The notes beneath the pieces were generated by a model, which saw nothing but the letters and a program-made list of their open reading frames with translations, was not told where the DNA came from and made no database searches. The position numbers were made by a program, and so were the translations under genes. From an uncultured Nitrososphaerales archaeon (GTDB lineage: Archaea; Thermoproteota; Nitrososphaeria; Nitrososphaerales; JACAEJ01), in the NCBI GenBank assembly GCA_938091495.1, contig CALLJF010000033.1, positions 1 to 45,360 on the forward strand: a stretch of DNA of 45,360 bases, given 5' to 3'. This document shows, piece after piece, positions 1-7,959 of this stretch (position 1 is the stretch's first letter; every line of letters begins with the position of its first letter).

Positions 1-139
1 TCAAGCATGGATAGTAATCATCAAAGCCATCAATCCTATTCTAGATACTGAATGGTTCTCTCTTGAACCAAGACATCCCTTCGAGTCCTAAGAGGAAAAG
101 ATCTGACCATCAAGTCAAAATGATGCTAATTTAACACCG
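1..139 (+). repeat. Long inverted-repeat copy A
   Basis: This stretch matches the reverse complement of 18692-18821 almost base for base. The two differ by a few substitutions and by a short divergent segment around 75-100. The match may continue left of the window. One frame reads a peptide end with the core DTEWFSLEPRH and then a stop, but identity also covers bases after that stop, so this is DNA-level duplication rather than only protein similarity. It contains a small hairpin (TGGTTC, loop, GAACCA). No transposase is seen next to it. Identity is unknown; a small non-autonomous element or a duplicated gene end are both possible. Confidence 0.75.
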
Positions 140-157
140 CCGCGCTAAGAGACGAAA

Positions 158-183
158 AGTTTATAATTACCAAAGGGTAATTA
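158..183 (+). promoter_or_regulatory. Probable promoter and operator of the regulator-CODH/ACS operon
   Basis: A TATA-like stretch (TTTATAATTA, about 160-169) lies about 26-30 bases before the expected transcription start, which would fall only a few bases before the ATG at 195. It overlaps a perfect inverted repeat: arms TAATTACC (164-171) and GGTAATTA (176-183) with a 4-base spacer. A dimeric winged-helix protein bound here would block TATA-binding protein, so the neighbouring regulator probably represses its own operon. The sequence is seen directly; the regulatory role is inferred. Confidence 0.6.
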
Positions 184-194
184 CTATTTAAAAA

Positions 195-521
195 ATGTCG
201 CAAGGTGGAGTTTTAGAAAAAACGAAGAACTACAGTACTGCTGCTACTATGTTCAAGGTTCTAAGCAACATGAATAGGCTTAGGATAATAACGTGCTTGG
301 AGAAAGAATCTTGTTCTTTTGGAGAACTTTTGAAAGAATTAGCCATAAATCCGAAAGTCCTTAACGACCATCTCAACATTTTGATTGCTAACAAGCTCGT
401 TGCAAAATCTTATCCCTATAGAGTGTACGCATTAACTCCAGTAGGTCGTGTAATCAAACAAGGATTAGACGCCTTCAATGGCTATATTACAAAGATAGCT
501 TATGCTATTAAGGAGGAGTAA
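195..521 (+). CDS. ArsR-like winged-helix transcriptional regulator
   Basis: A 108-residue protein with one winged helix-turn-helix domain. Residues 17-40 form the first helices (TMFKVLSNMNRLRIITCL, the usual ArsR/MarR opening). A recognition helix sits near residues 50-65 (NPKVLNDHLNIL), and a beta wing near 70-80. It is the first gene of the CODH/ACS cluster. The Shine-Dalgarno sequence of cdhA (AGGAGGAG, 511-518) lies inside its last codons, so the two are co-transcribed. No clear metal-binding Cys pair of the ArsR type is visible: the two cysteines (CLEKESC) flank the second helix and might sense redox or metal, but that is speculation. Likely role is control of the carbonyl branch through the palindrome at 164-183. 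Confidence 0.8.
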   Translation: MSQGGVLEKTKNYSTAATMFKVLSNMNRLRIITCLEKESCSFGELLKELAINPKVLNDHLNILIANKLVAKSYPYRVYALTPVGRVIKQGLDAFNGYITKIAYAIKEE

Positions 522-526
522 CAAAG

Positions 527-2857
527 GTGACAACAAAGCTATCCATCAACGAATTAGAGTCAAGTTTTGCCAAGATTAAAGGGCTGGAGCTACTTATAGG
601 AAAAATAGTTGAGGAAGAATGGGATGAGATTGTCGGTCCTACCCCTTATCCATCTATAACTGATTTAAGAACTTGGGATCATCGCCTCCTCCAGAGATAT
701 GAACCTTTTTACTCTCCTCTCTGTGATATGTGCTGTCTTTGCACTTTTGGAAAATGTGATTTGACTAAAGGAAAGAAGGGCTCTTGTGGTATAGACATCA
801 GAAGCCAGCAAGGAAAGATAGTTTTAATTGCTTGTCTTATGGGCGCAGCATGCCATGCTACTCATGCCCGTCATATCGTCAATTATTTGATTGAAAAGAA
901 AGGTCGAGACTACCCTATTCATCTTGGGGAAGAAATCGAACTCGAAGCCCCTCTAATTCGCTTGGTTGCTGGTATTAAACCTAAGAAACTTGGCGATCTT
1001 GAAGAAGTTCTTGATTATATTGAACGACAAATAACTCACCTTCTTTCAGCAACAGCTACAGGGCAAGAGGAAAGTTACATAGACTTTGAATCAAAAGCCT
1101 TGCATGCAGGTATGGTGGATAACGTTGCTCTGGAAGTGGCAGATATCGCTCAAATCTCAGCACTAAGATTTCCCAAAGGAGATCCCGATGCCCCTCTTGT
1201 AGATCTAGGAATGGGTGTAATTGATAAGACTAAGCCTGTAATACTGTGCGTTGGACATAACGTTGCTCCAGGTTCAGAAGTAATAAATTATCTTGAGAAG
1301 TCAGGCATTTATGGCTCTGTCGAAGTTGCTGGCATATGCTGTACAGCCCATGACCTAACTAGATACTCTACTGGTGCAAAGATAGTAGGCCCTCTATCAA
1401 GGCAACTGATCTTCGTTAGATCTGGGGTAGCAGATGTTATAATCCTTGATCAAGAGTGTATTAGAACAGACATAATAGACGAGGCTAAGAAGGTTGGAAC
1501 AAGGGTTATCACTACCATAGACCAAGTCTGTGCAGGGCTTCCAGATATGACGAAGAGCCCTATCGAATCTATAATAAAAGAACTTGTATCAGGGAGCGTT
1601 CCTGCAGTTCTTATACACGATCCAGCAAAGGCTGGCGAAGTGGCTGTCAAGGTAGCTTTAGAGATCGCTCCTAACAGAAGAGCAAGAATTGTCTCAGATG
1701 AACAAGAAGTTCTTGATGCAATTTTAAGGTGCAAAGATTGTGGACGTTGTAGAAGGAACTGCCCCATAGATTTACCCATAAATGAAGCAGTCTACGCTTC
1801 TCATGAGAAGAATTTCGATTTATTGGCTGAAATTTATAATCAATGCTTGTTATGTGGTAGATGTGAGAGTGAGTGCCCTGAGCACATACCCATAGTCTCT
1901 GCGATAAGAGTAGCAGCCATGGAAAAGATAAGGAATGAGAAGTATAAGATAAGGTCAGGAAGAGGGCCCATAAAAGATACTGAAATTAGAAAGGTTGGAA
2001 GACCCATAGTAATGGGAGAGATACCGGGGGTAATAGCTTTTGTAGGTTGCGCAAATTACCCAAATGGCAATAAGGAATTAGTAGAGATGGCTGATGAATT
2101 TGCGAAGAGAAGATACATAGTTGTTGCTTCAGGCTGTGCAGCCATGGATATTGCCCGCTATAAAGATGAGGATGGCCAAACTTTATATGAAAAATACGCA
2201 GGAGATTTTGACGCAGGTTGTATTCTTAACACAGGTTCATGTGTATCTAACGCCCATATAATAGGCGCCGCTGTAAAAATTGCTAATATATTTGCGAATA
2301 GAAAGTTGAGAGGAAACTTTGAGGAGATAGCAGACTATATCTTAAACAGAATAGGTGCAGTAGCCATAGCCTGGGGAGCTCAGCATCAGAAAGCAGCCTC
2401 AATAGCAACAGGTGCAAATAGACTAGGCATACCAGTAATTTTAGGTCCTCAAGGAGTTAAGTATCGTAGAGCTTACCTTGGAAGGGCAGATAAGAAGGAA
2501 AACTGGATTGTCTATAATGCAAGGACAGGCGAAAAAGTTTATGCTGGACCTGCTCCTGAGCATCTGCTATACGTTACAGAATCAAAGGAAGAAGCCATTG
2601 TAACTGCAGCGAGGCTTGTAATGAGACCGAACGACACAAACAAAGGTAGAATGATCAAACTTTCACATTATATAGACCTTCATCAGAAACTTTATGGTAT
2701 ACTCCCAGAGGATCTTCATCTATTCGTTAGGACTGAGGCAGACCTACCTTTAACTATGAAAGATCAACTGTTAAAAATGCTTAAAAAAAGAGGCTGGGAA
2801 CCTATGGAGCTTCCAGACCCTACACTATTAGAAAGACAGATTATTAGGAGGGAGTAA
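527..2857 (+). CDS. cdhA: CODH/ACS complex alpha subunit (carbon monoxide dehydrogenase)
   Basis: Catalyses reversible CO2 reduction to CO in the archaeal acetyl-CoA decarbonylase/synthase complex. At 776 residues it has the length expected for CdhA. Cysteines at 66, 69, 70, 72, 77 and 87 (CDMCCLC...) match the B/D cluster region. Two ferredoxin-type motifs occupy about 402-455 (CKDCGRCRRNCP and CLLCGRCESECP), a feature of the archaeal alpha subunit and not of bacterial CooS. C-cluster regions are recognisable as GHNVAPGSE, DQECIRTD, GCANYPNGN, SGCAAMD and NTGSCVSNAH. The start is GTG with a strong Shine-Dalgarno sequence (AGGAGGAG) 8 bases upstream. cdhB begins 2 bases after the stop. Identification is secure. 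Confidence 0.96.
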   Translation: MTTKLSINELESSFAKIKGLELLIGKIVEEEWDEIVGPTPYPSITDLRTWDHRLLQRYEPFYSPLCDMCCLCTFGKCDLTKGKKGSCGIDIRSQQGKIVLIACLMGAACHATHARHIVNYLIEKKGRDYPIHLGEEIELEAPLIRLVAGIKPKKLGDLEEVLDYIERQITHLLSATATGQEESYIDFESKALHAGMVDNVALEVADIAQISALRFPKGDPDAPLVDLGMGVIDKTKPVILCVGHNVAPGSEVINYLEKSGIYGSVEVAGICCTAHDLTRYSTGAKIVGPLSRQLIFVRSGVADVIILDQECIRTDIIDEAKKVGTRVITTIDQVCAGLPDMTKSPIESIIKELVSGSVPAVLIHDPAKAGEVAVKVALEIAPNRRARIVSDEQEVLDAILRCKDCGRCRRNCPIDLPINEAVYASHEKNFDLLAEIYNQCLLCGRCESECPEHIPIVSAIRVAAMEKIRNEKYKIRSGRGPIKDTEIRKVGRPIVMGEIPGVIAFVGCANYPNGNKELVEMADEFAKRRYIVVASGCAAMDIARYKDEDGQTLYEKYAGDFDAGCILNTGSCVSNAHIIGAAVKIANIFANRKLRGNFEEIADYILNRIGAVAIAWGAQHQKAASIATGANRLGIPVILGPQGVKYRRAYLGRADKKENWIVYNARTGEKVYAGPAPEHLLYVTESKEEAIVTAARLVMRPNDTNKGRMIKLSHYIDLHQKLYGILPEDLHLFVRTEADLPLTMKDQLLKMLKKRGWEPMELPDPTLLERQIIRRE

Positions 2858-2859
2858 AA

Positions 2860-3399
2860 ATGTCAGCAACACCATGGCAAATAGGAGACGTACCAGGTCC
2901 AAAGCAAGCTCACATCCTAAGACCGGAGGTGTTTCCGAAAATAGTCAAGACTTTGAAAAGGCCTTTGATAGTAGTAGGGAGCAGAAAGGAAGTTTCAGAA
3001 GACAAAGATATAGCAAACAATATAGTAATAATGGCTAAATCAATGAACTCGCCCTTGGTCGTCTCTCCCAGTGTTTTCAAGAACTTCATGAAATTTAAAG
3101 ACGTAAAAGTAGTGTGCATGGGCATCGAAGATTTGGTGAACCATCTAAAAGAGAAAGAATGGAAAGGCTTTGATGATAAGGGAAATTATGACTCTATTCT
3201 ATTCGTTGGAGGCGTATACTATTTTCAATCTCAAATGCTTTCTACGCTAAAACATTTTGCCCCTCATTTGAAGACTTTTTCAATGGATAGATTCTATCAT
3301 CCGAATGCAGAATTCTCTTTCGAGAATATGAGCGAAGTTAGATGGGTGCAAGAATTCAGGGGCATGGTTGAAACGATAAAATCATCTTCAGTTAGTTGA
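2860..3399 (+). CDS. cdhB: CODH/ACS complex epsilon subunit
   Basis: A 179-residue protein with the size and pattern of the small epsilon subunit that pairs with CdhA in an alpha2-epsilon2 unit; a role in electron transfer has been proposed for it. The DHS-like Rossmann fold is suggested by hydrophobic strands followed by loops (RPLIVVGSRKE near 34-45, SILFVGGVYY near 108-117). The C-terminus ends with the family-like RFYHPNAEFSFENM region. It has no iron-sulfur motif, as expected. It lies between cdhA (2-base gap) and cdhC (10-base gap) in the usual archaeal order, and GGAGGGAG precedes the ATG. Confidence 0.92.
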   Translation: MSATPWQIGDVPGPKQAHILRPEVFPKIVKTLKRPLIVVGSRKEVSEDKDIANNIVIMAKSMNSPLVVSPSVFKNFMKFKDVKVVCMGIEDLVNHLKEKEWKGFDDKGNYDSILFVGGVYYFQSQMLSTLKHFAPHLKTFSMDRFYHPNAEFSFENMSEVRWVQEFRGMVETIKSSSVS

Positions 3400-3409
3400 G
3401 GCGATATAA

Positions 3410-4849
3410 ATGGTTGACAAATATGATGAATTTAGTGAAAAAAGCGGGATAACAGGGCTTGAGAGGCCTGAATTTCCTGTTGATGTTGGAGAGATGTATG
3501 AGGGGGAAAGAATTCGTAAGCCAGATATGTATTTAGAGTTTGGTGGCATGAACGTTAATAAGAAATGGGAGTTAGTCCTGACAAGACCTAAGGATCAATT
3601 AGAAGATGGAAAAATTACGATAATAGGCCCTGATTTATCAGAAATGACTCCCGGGGGCAGCTATCCTATAGGGATATTGGTGGAAGTGGCTGGTGATAAG
3701 GTGGAGAAGGATTTAGAAGGAGTTTTGGAGAGAAAGGTTCACTACTTTACAAACTACATCGATGGAGTTATGCACCTCAATCAAAGATATGATATTTGGA
3801 TAAGAATCAGCAAAAGAGCCTATCAGAAAGGTTTGAATTCCTTAGTCTGGATCGGAAAAATTCTTGCATGGCTCTATAAATCTAGTTTCCCTGTTATAGA
3901 AAAGATACAGATAACCATTTACACAGAAAAGGCAAAAGTTGAAGAGTTATTTCCTACAGCTATGGATACATGGAGTAAAAGGGATGATAGAGCAAGAACC
4001 TTGAAGGATGAGGAAGTCAACGAATTTTATACATGCGCTATGTGCCAGTCTTTCGCACCTAGCCATACGTGTGTCATAACTCCAAACAGAATTGGCTTAT
4101 GTGGATCCGTAAGCTGGTTCGATGCTAGAGCTGCTTACAACATAGACCCCAATGGTCCCAACTTCCCAATTCCTAAAGGCGAATGCTTAGACCCTATAAA
4201 AGGTATTTATGAAGGTATAAATAAAGTGGTTCAAGAGAAGTCTTTAGGTACTATAAAATCCATTTCGCTTTATAGCATGTTCGACAATCCTCACACTTCT
4301 TGTGGTTGCTTTGAAGGTATAGCCTTCTACATACCTGAAGTTGATGGAATAGGCATCGTGCATCGTGATTTTAAGGGGCAAACTGTTAACGGCCTAACCT
4401 TCTCATCCATGGCAGGGCATACAAGCGGAGGGACTCAGAATCCCGGATTTAATGGAATTGCTATAGAATATTTGAGATCATCGAAATTCCTTCAAGCCGA
4501 TGGAGGGTGGGAGAGAGTTGTCTGGGTGCCCTCTGAAATCAAAGAAAGGGTAAAAGATTCCATACCTAAACATATTTTTGACAAAGTAGCCACTGAAGTT
4601 GAATGCAAAACCATAGGCGAGTTGAAAGAGTTTCTAAAGAGCAGGGAACATCCTGTAGTGAGTCGTTGGAAGGTTGAGGAAGTTAAAGAAGTTCCTAAAG
4701 AAGAAGTTAAAGAAGAGGCACCAGAGGTTGTTTTGCCAACCCAACTCCCTACTGGCATTGAGATACCAACCCAAGGTGGAATAAGGATAATTCTAAAGAA
4801 TGTCAAGATAACAGCAGAGAAGGTCATTATAAAACGCGAAAAGAGTTAG
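3410..4849 (+). CDS. cdhC: CODH/ACS complex beta subunit (acetyl-CoA synthase)
   Basis: Joins CO, a corrinoid-bound methyl group and CoA to acetyl-CoA at the Ni-Ni-[4Fe-4S] A cluster. The cluster cysteines are visible: C209 and C212 (YTCAMCQSF) and C298 and C300 (TSCGCFEG). Conserved stretches ITPNRIGLCGSVSWFDA and MAGHTSGGTQNPGF surround them. The protein is 479 residues, the short archaeal form that lacks the N-terminal CO-tunnel domain of bacterial AcsB. The C-terminus carries a Lys/Glu-rich linker (about 418-435) and a short terminal module (GGIRIILKNVKITAEKV), as in other archaeal CdhC proteins. It follows cdhB by 10 bases, and cdhD follows about 50 bases later. Confidence 0.95.
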   Translation: MVDKYDEFSEKSGITGLERPEFPVDVGEMYEGERIRKPDMYLEFGGMNVNKKWELVLTRPKDQLEDGKITIIGPDLSEMTPGGSYPIGILVEVAGDKVEKDLEGVLERKVHYFTNYIDGVMHLNQRYDIWIRISKRAYQKGLNSLVWIGKILAWLYKSSFPVIEKIQITIYTEKAKVEELFPTAMDTWSKRDDRARTLKDEEVNEFYTCAMCQSFAPSHTCVITPNRIGLCGSVSWFDARAAYNIDPNGPNFPIPKGECLDPIKGIYEGINKVVQEKSLGTIKSISLYSMFDNPHTSCGCFEGIAFYIPEVDGIGIVHRDFKGQTVNGLTFSSMAGHTSGGTQNPGFNGIAIEYLRSSKFLQADGGWERVVWVPSEIKERVKDSIPKHIFDKVATEVECKTIGELKEFLKSREHPVVSRWKVEEVKEVPKEEVKEEAPEVVLPTQLPTGIEIPTQGGIRIILKNVKITAEKVIIKREKS

Positions 4850-4900
4850 TGATTTATTTTGAGAATGCAAAAACCTAAAAAAATTACGAGTGAATGAAAA

Positions 4901-6124
4901 ATGGCAGTCTTCTTTGGAGATGATTATGAGGAAAAGGAAGAGGCAAAGGCTCTGATAAAGAGCCTGGCCAAGCTCATAGAAAAGCTTGGCGATTTGGAGA
5001 TAGAGAATGTCGAGATAAGGGCTGAAGAGCTTACTCTTATCCTTCAACCTATGATAGGAGTCATGGCACAGGCACCTCAATTACTACCAAAGGTTGAAAA
5101 AGCGATAGAAACTCTACTCAAAACGGAGTTCTCACCACCTATAGAAACCTATCCGGGACAGATCGCTGAAGTTCAAATAGGAGCTACAAGGTCTGATGGC
5201 GGCTCTAGGAAAAAAGTCGTAAGGATAGGCGGGGAGAAGACTATGCCATTCTATAGTTTTGAGGCTTTGAACCCAAATAGGCTTGCCTTTGCTATGGATG
5301 TATTTGATATGCCTGTAGCACTGGCAAAATCAGTAAAACAACACTTTGAAGATGTTATGCATGATCCTGCTGATTGGGCGAAGAGATGCGTCGAAGATTT
5401 TGGCGCTGAGATTATTTCTCTTAACCTAATAAGCACTGATCCATTGATAAAAGACACATCTACGAAGGATGCTGCTAAGACTGTTGAAAGAGTTTTGCAG
5501 GCTATAGATGTACCATTAATAATAGGAGGATCGGGTAACAAGGCTAAAGATCCATATGTTCTTGAGGCTGCTGCTGAGGTGGCAAGTGGTGAAAGATGCG
5601 TCCTTAATTCTGCCAATGTGGATAATGATTACAAAAGGATAGCAAGAGCAGCTAAGAAGTATGGCCATATAGTCGTAGCTTTCACTCCCATGGATATTAA
5701 CAACCAGAAGAAGCTCAATAGGCTTCTTCTTGATGAGGGCTTGTCGAAGGAGCAAATAATAATCGATCCAACTACTGCAGCTCTTGGCTACGGTCTTGAC
5801 TACACTCTTAGCCTAATGGAAAGGATTAAGCTTGCAGGCCTTCTTGGCGATTCTGATTTACAGATGCCCATACTTGCTTCAACGAGTAACAGTTGGGGTG
5901 CCAGAGAAGCTTGGATGAAGTCTGAAGAGTGGGGGCCAAGAGAGTACAGAGGACCCCTTTGGGAAACTGTGACAACGATTACGGCTATGATGGCTGGAGG
6001 CGACCTTTTCATGTTGAGTCATCCTGCAACTGTTAGAGTTATAAAGGGATTAATGGAGGATTTGTACGGAGAAGTCGATACAGATCAAAGGATTCAAGAC
6101 TGGATAACCGATATAGGGATGTGA
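4901..6124 (+). CDS. cdhD: CODH/ACS complex delta subunit (corrinoid protein small subunit)
   Basis: Partner of CdhE in the corrinoid iron-sulfur protein that carries methyl groups between tetrahydropterin and the A cluster. The 407-residue protein has the family's N-terminal helical segment and then a TIM-barrel region related to pterin-binding methyltransferases. Family stretches include GGEKTMPFYSFEA (about 109-121), MHDPADWAKRCVEDFGAEII, IIGGSGNKAKDP and the C-terminal SWGAREAWMKSEEWGPREYR. It lies 4 bases before cdhE. The roughly 50-base gap from cdhC is AT-rich and could hold a ribosome site but shows no strong promoter. Confidence 0.94.
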   Translation: MAVFFGDDYEEKEEAKALIKSLAKLIEKLGDLEIENVEIRAEELTLILQPMIGVMAQAPQLLPKVEKAIETLLKTEFSPPIETYPGQIAEVQIGATRSDGGSRKKVVRIGGEKTMPFYSFEALNPNRLAFAMDVFDMPVALAKSVKQHFEDVMHDPADWAKRCVEDFGAEIISLNLISTDPLIKDTSTKDAAKTVERVLQAIDVPLIIGGSGNKAKDPYVLEAAAEVASGERCVLNSANVDNDYKRIARAAKKYGHIVVAFTPMDINNQKKLNRLLLDEGLSKEQIIIDPTTAALGYGLDYTLSLMERIKLAGLLGDSDLQMPILASTSNSWGAREAWMKSEEWGPREYRGPLWETVTTITAMMAGGDLFMLSHPATVRVIKGLMEDLYGEVDTDQRIQDWITDIGM

Positions 6125-6128
6125 AATC

Positions 6129-7535
6129 ATGCCAGAAAAAGTGACCTTACTCTCAGTCTATCGTTTCCTTCCTCAGACGAACTGTGGAGAGTGTGGAGAA
6201 CCTAATTGTATGGCCTTCGCCTCTAAGCTTTTGGAGAGAAAGTTTACTCCAGAAAATTGTCCTCCGTTGAAGAAGCCGAAGTATAAAGAACAAATGGCTA
6301 AACTAATCGAGCTTATAGCCCCTCCTATAAAAGAAGTAACGATAGGCACAGGGAATAGCATAGTAAAGATAGGAGGTAAAGAAGTCATGTATAGGCATGA
6401 GCTTACTTATCATAACCCTACAGCAATAGCAATAGATGTAAGTGATACGATGGATGATGGCAAAATTGTTGAGACATGTAAAGCCATAGAAAATATCTCT
6501 TTAGTTAGAATAGGGGAAACTCTCAAGTTAAATATGGTAGCTGTTAGATGCGCATCAAAGGATCCTGATAGATTCTCTTATGTGACATCTCTTGTGGCAA
6601 GAAGTTGTAATCTTCCTTTAATTCTCTGCTCTTTTGATCCTAAGAGTCTTAAGGCTGCTTTAGAAAAAGGGCAAGTAGCCAACAAAAGACCATTGTTATA
6701 TGCTGTATCAGAGGAGAACTGGAGAGAAGTTTCAGAGTTGGCTAAGCAGTATGATTGCCCAGTAGTTATCTTTGCGCCCAACAATTTAACGCTATTAAAA
6801 TCCTTAATCAAGACTTTACAGGCTATAGGAATTCGTGATATAGTCATGGACCCAGGCTCATACACAGAAGGCAAACTTCTAAAGGATAGCATTAACAACT
6901 TGGTCATGATAAGAAGGGCAGCCATACAAAGAGGAGACAAAGACCTAGGCTATCCTATCATGGCTGTGCCAGCGATCATATGGATGGGAGAGAAGCAAGA
7001 CCCCATAACTGCATCATATAAAGAAGCCTATATCGCATCTTTATTCATGAATAGATATGCAGACTTGCTCATAATGCACACCTTAGAAACTTGGGCCTTA
7101 CTTCCAGTGCTTACTCTAAGGCAGAATATATACACCGACCCAAGAAAGCCAGTATCAGTGGAACCAGGCCTTCGCATTATAGGTAAGCCGGACGAGAAAT
7201 CACCAGTATTTCTCACGACAAATTTTGCGCTAACATACTTCACAGTAGCCAACGACCTTGAATCTGCGGGGATAAACTGCTTCCTGCTAGTATTGAATAC
7301 TGAAGGACTAGCTGTAGAGGTGTCAGTGGCAGGAGGACAGTTCAATTCGTCTAATGTGAGAGATCTATTTTTATCTTCAGGTGTAGAAAAGATGGTGAAG
7401 CACAATAAACTTATCATCCCTGGCATGGCGGCAAGGCTGAAAGGGGATATCGAGGACTCAACTAACTGGGAAGTGATAGTAGGCCCTAGGGATTCATCAC
7501 AGATAAAGAGCTTTCTTACAAAATATTGGGCTTAA
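6129..7535 (+). CDS. cdhE: CODH/ACS complex gamma subunit (corrinoid protein large subunit)
   Basis: Large subunit of the corrinoid iron-sulfur methyl carrier. The N-terminal [4Fe-4S] domain has C19, C22, C27 and C44 (TNCGECGEPNC ... ENCPPL), the same spacing as known CdhE/AcsC proteins; this cluster reactivates Co(II) corrinoid. A TIM-barrel methyltransferase-like domain follows. The C-terminal part (about 340-468, with LTTNFALTYFTVANDLE and PGMAARLKGDIED) is the corrinoid-binding region. At 468 residues it is a normal length. It starts 4 bases after cdhD and ends 10 bases before the ferredoxin gene, so it is fully inside the operon. Confidence 0.95.
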   Translation: MPEKVTLLSVYRFLPQTNCGECGEPNCMAFASKLLERKFTPENCPPLKKPKYKEQMAKLIELIAPPIKEVTIGTGNSIVKIGGKEVMYRHELTYHNPTAIAIDVSDTMDDGKIVETCKAIENISLVRIGETLKLNMVAVRCASKDPDRFSYVTSLVARSCNLPLILCSFDPKSLKAALEKGQVANKRPLLYAVSEENWREVSELAKQYDCPVVIFAPNNLTLLKSLIKTLQAIGIRDIVMDPGSYTEGKLLKDSINNLVMIRRAAIQRGDKDLGYPIMAVPAIIWMGEKQDPITASYKEAYIASLFMNRYADLLIMHTLETWALLPVLTLRQNIYTDPRKPVSVEPGLRIIGKPDEKSPVFLTTNFALTYFTVANDLESAGINCFLLVLNTEGLAVEVSVAGGQFNSSNVRDLFLSSGVEKMVKHNKLIIPGMAARLKGDIEDSTNWEVIVGPRDSSQIKSFLTKYWA

Positions 7536-7545
7536 TGGGTGAATC

Positions 7546-7959
7546 ATGAGGTTCCATATAGAAGTTGTTCATCCTGAAAGATGTATTGGCTGCTATAGCT
7601 GTGTTTACGCATGTTCAAGACATCTATTCAATATTATAGACCCATCTAAAGTAGCAGTATTCGTGAGAGTTAACGGAACTCTTGCAAACCCTTTCACAGT
7701 CATAACTTGTAGATTTTGTAAGAATCCAGAATGTGCTTTAGTCTGTCCTAGAGGCGCTTTACAGCCTTTGCCAGAAGGAGGAATAACTTTGATAGCATCG
7801 AAATGTGAAGGCTGCAAGACCTTTGATTGTATAAATGCATGCATGATTAGAGCACTGGCTTTAGATAAAATAACGAATCTTCCAATAATATGTGATAGAT
7901 GTGGAGATTGTGCCAAATATTGCCCTCATAACGTTTTCAAGTATGAGGAGATGAAATGA
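7546..7959 (+). CDS. Four-cluster ferredoxin, electron partner of the adjacent AOR
   Basis: A 137-residue polyferredoxin with four four-cysteine motifs: CIGCYSCVYAC near the start, CRFCKNPECALVCP, CEGCKTFDCINAC, and CDRCGDCAKYCP near the end. The layout resembles HycB/DmsB-type electron-transfer subunits and the small subunits encoded beside some aldehyde ferredoxin oxidoreductases. It has no signal peptide and is cytoplasmic. It lies between cdhE and the AOR gene, so it may pass electrons between AOR, CODH and the soluble ferredoxin pool. Its TGA stop is followed at once, in the same frame, by the TTG start of the AOR gene. Confidence 0.85.
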   Translation: MRFHIEVVHPERCIGCYSCVYACSRHLFNIIDPSKVAVFVRVNGTLANPFTVITCRFCKNPECALVCPRGALQPLPEGGITLIASKCEGCKTFDCINACMIRALALDKITNLPIICDRCGDCAKYCPHNVFKYEEMK

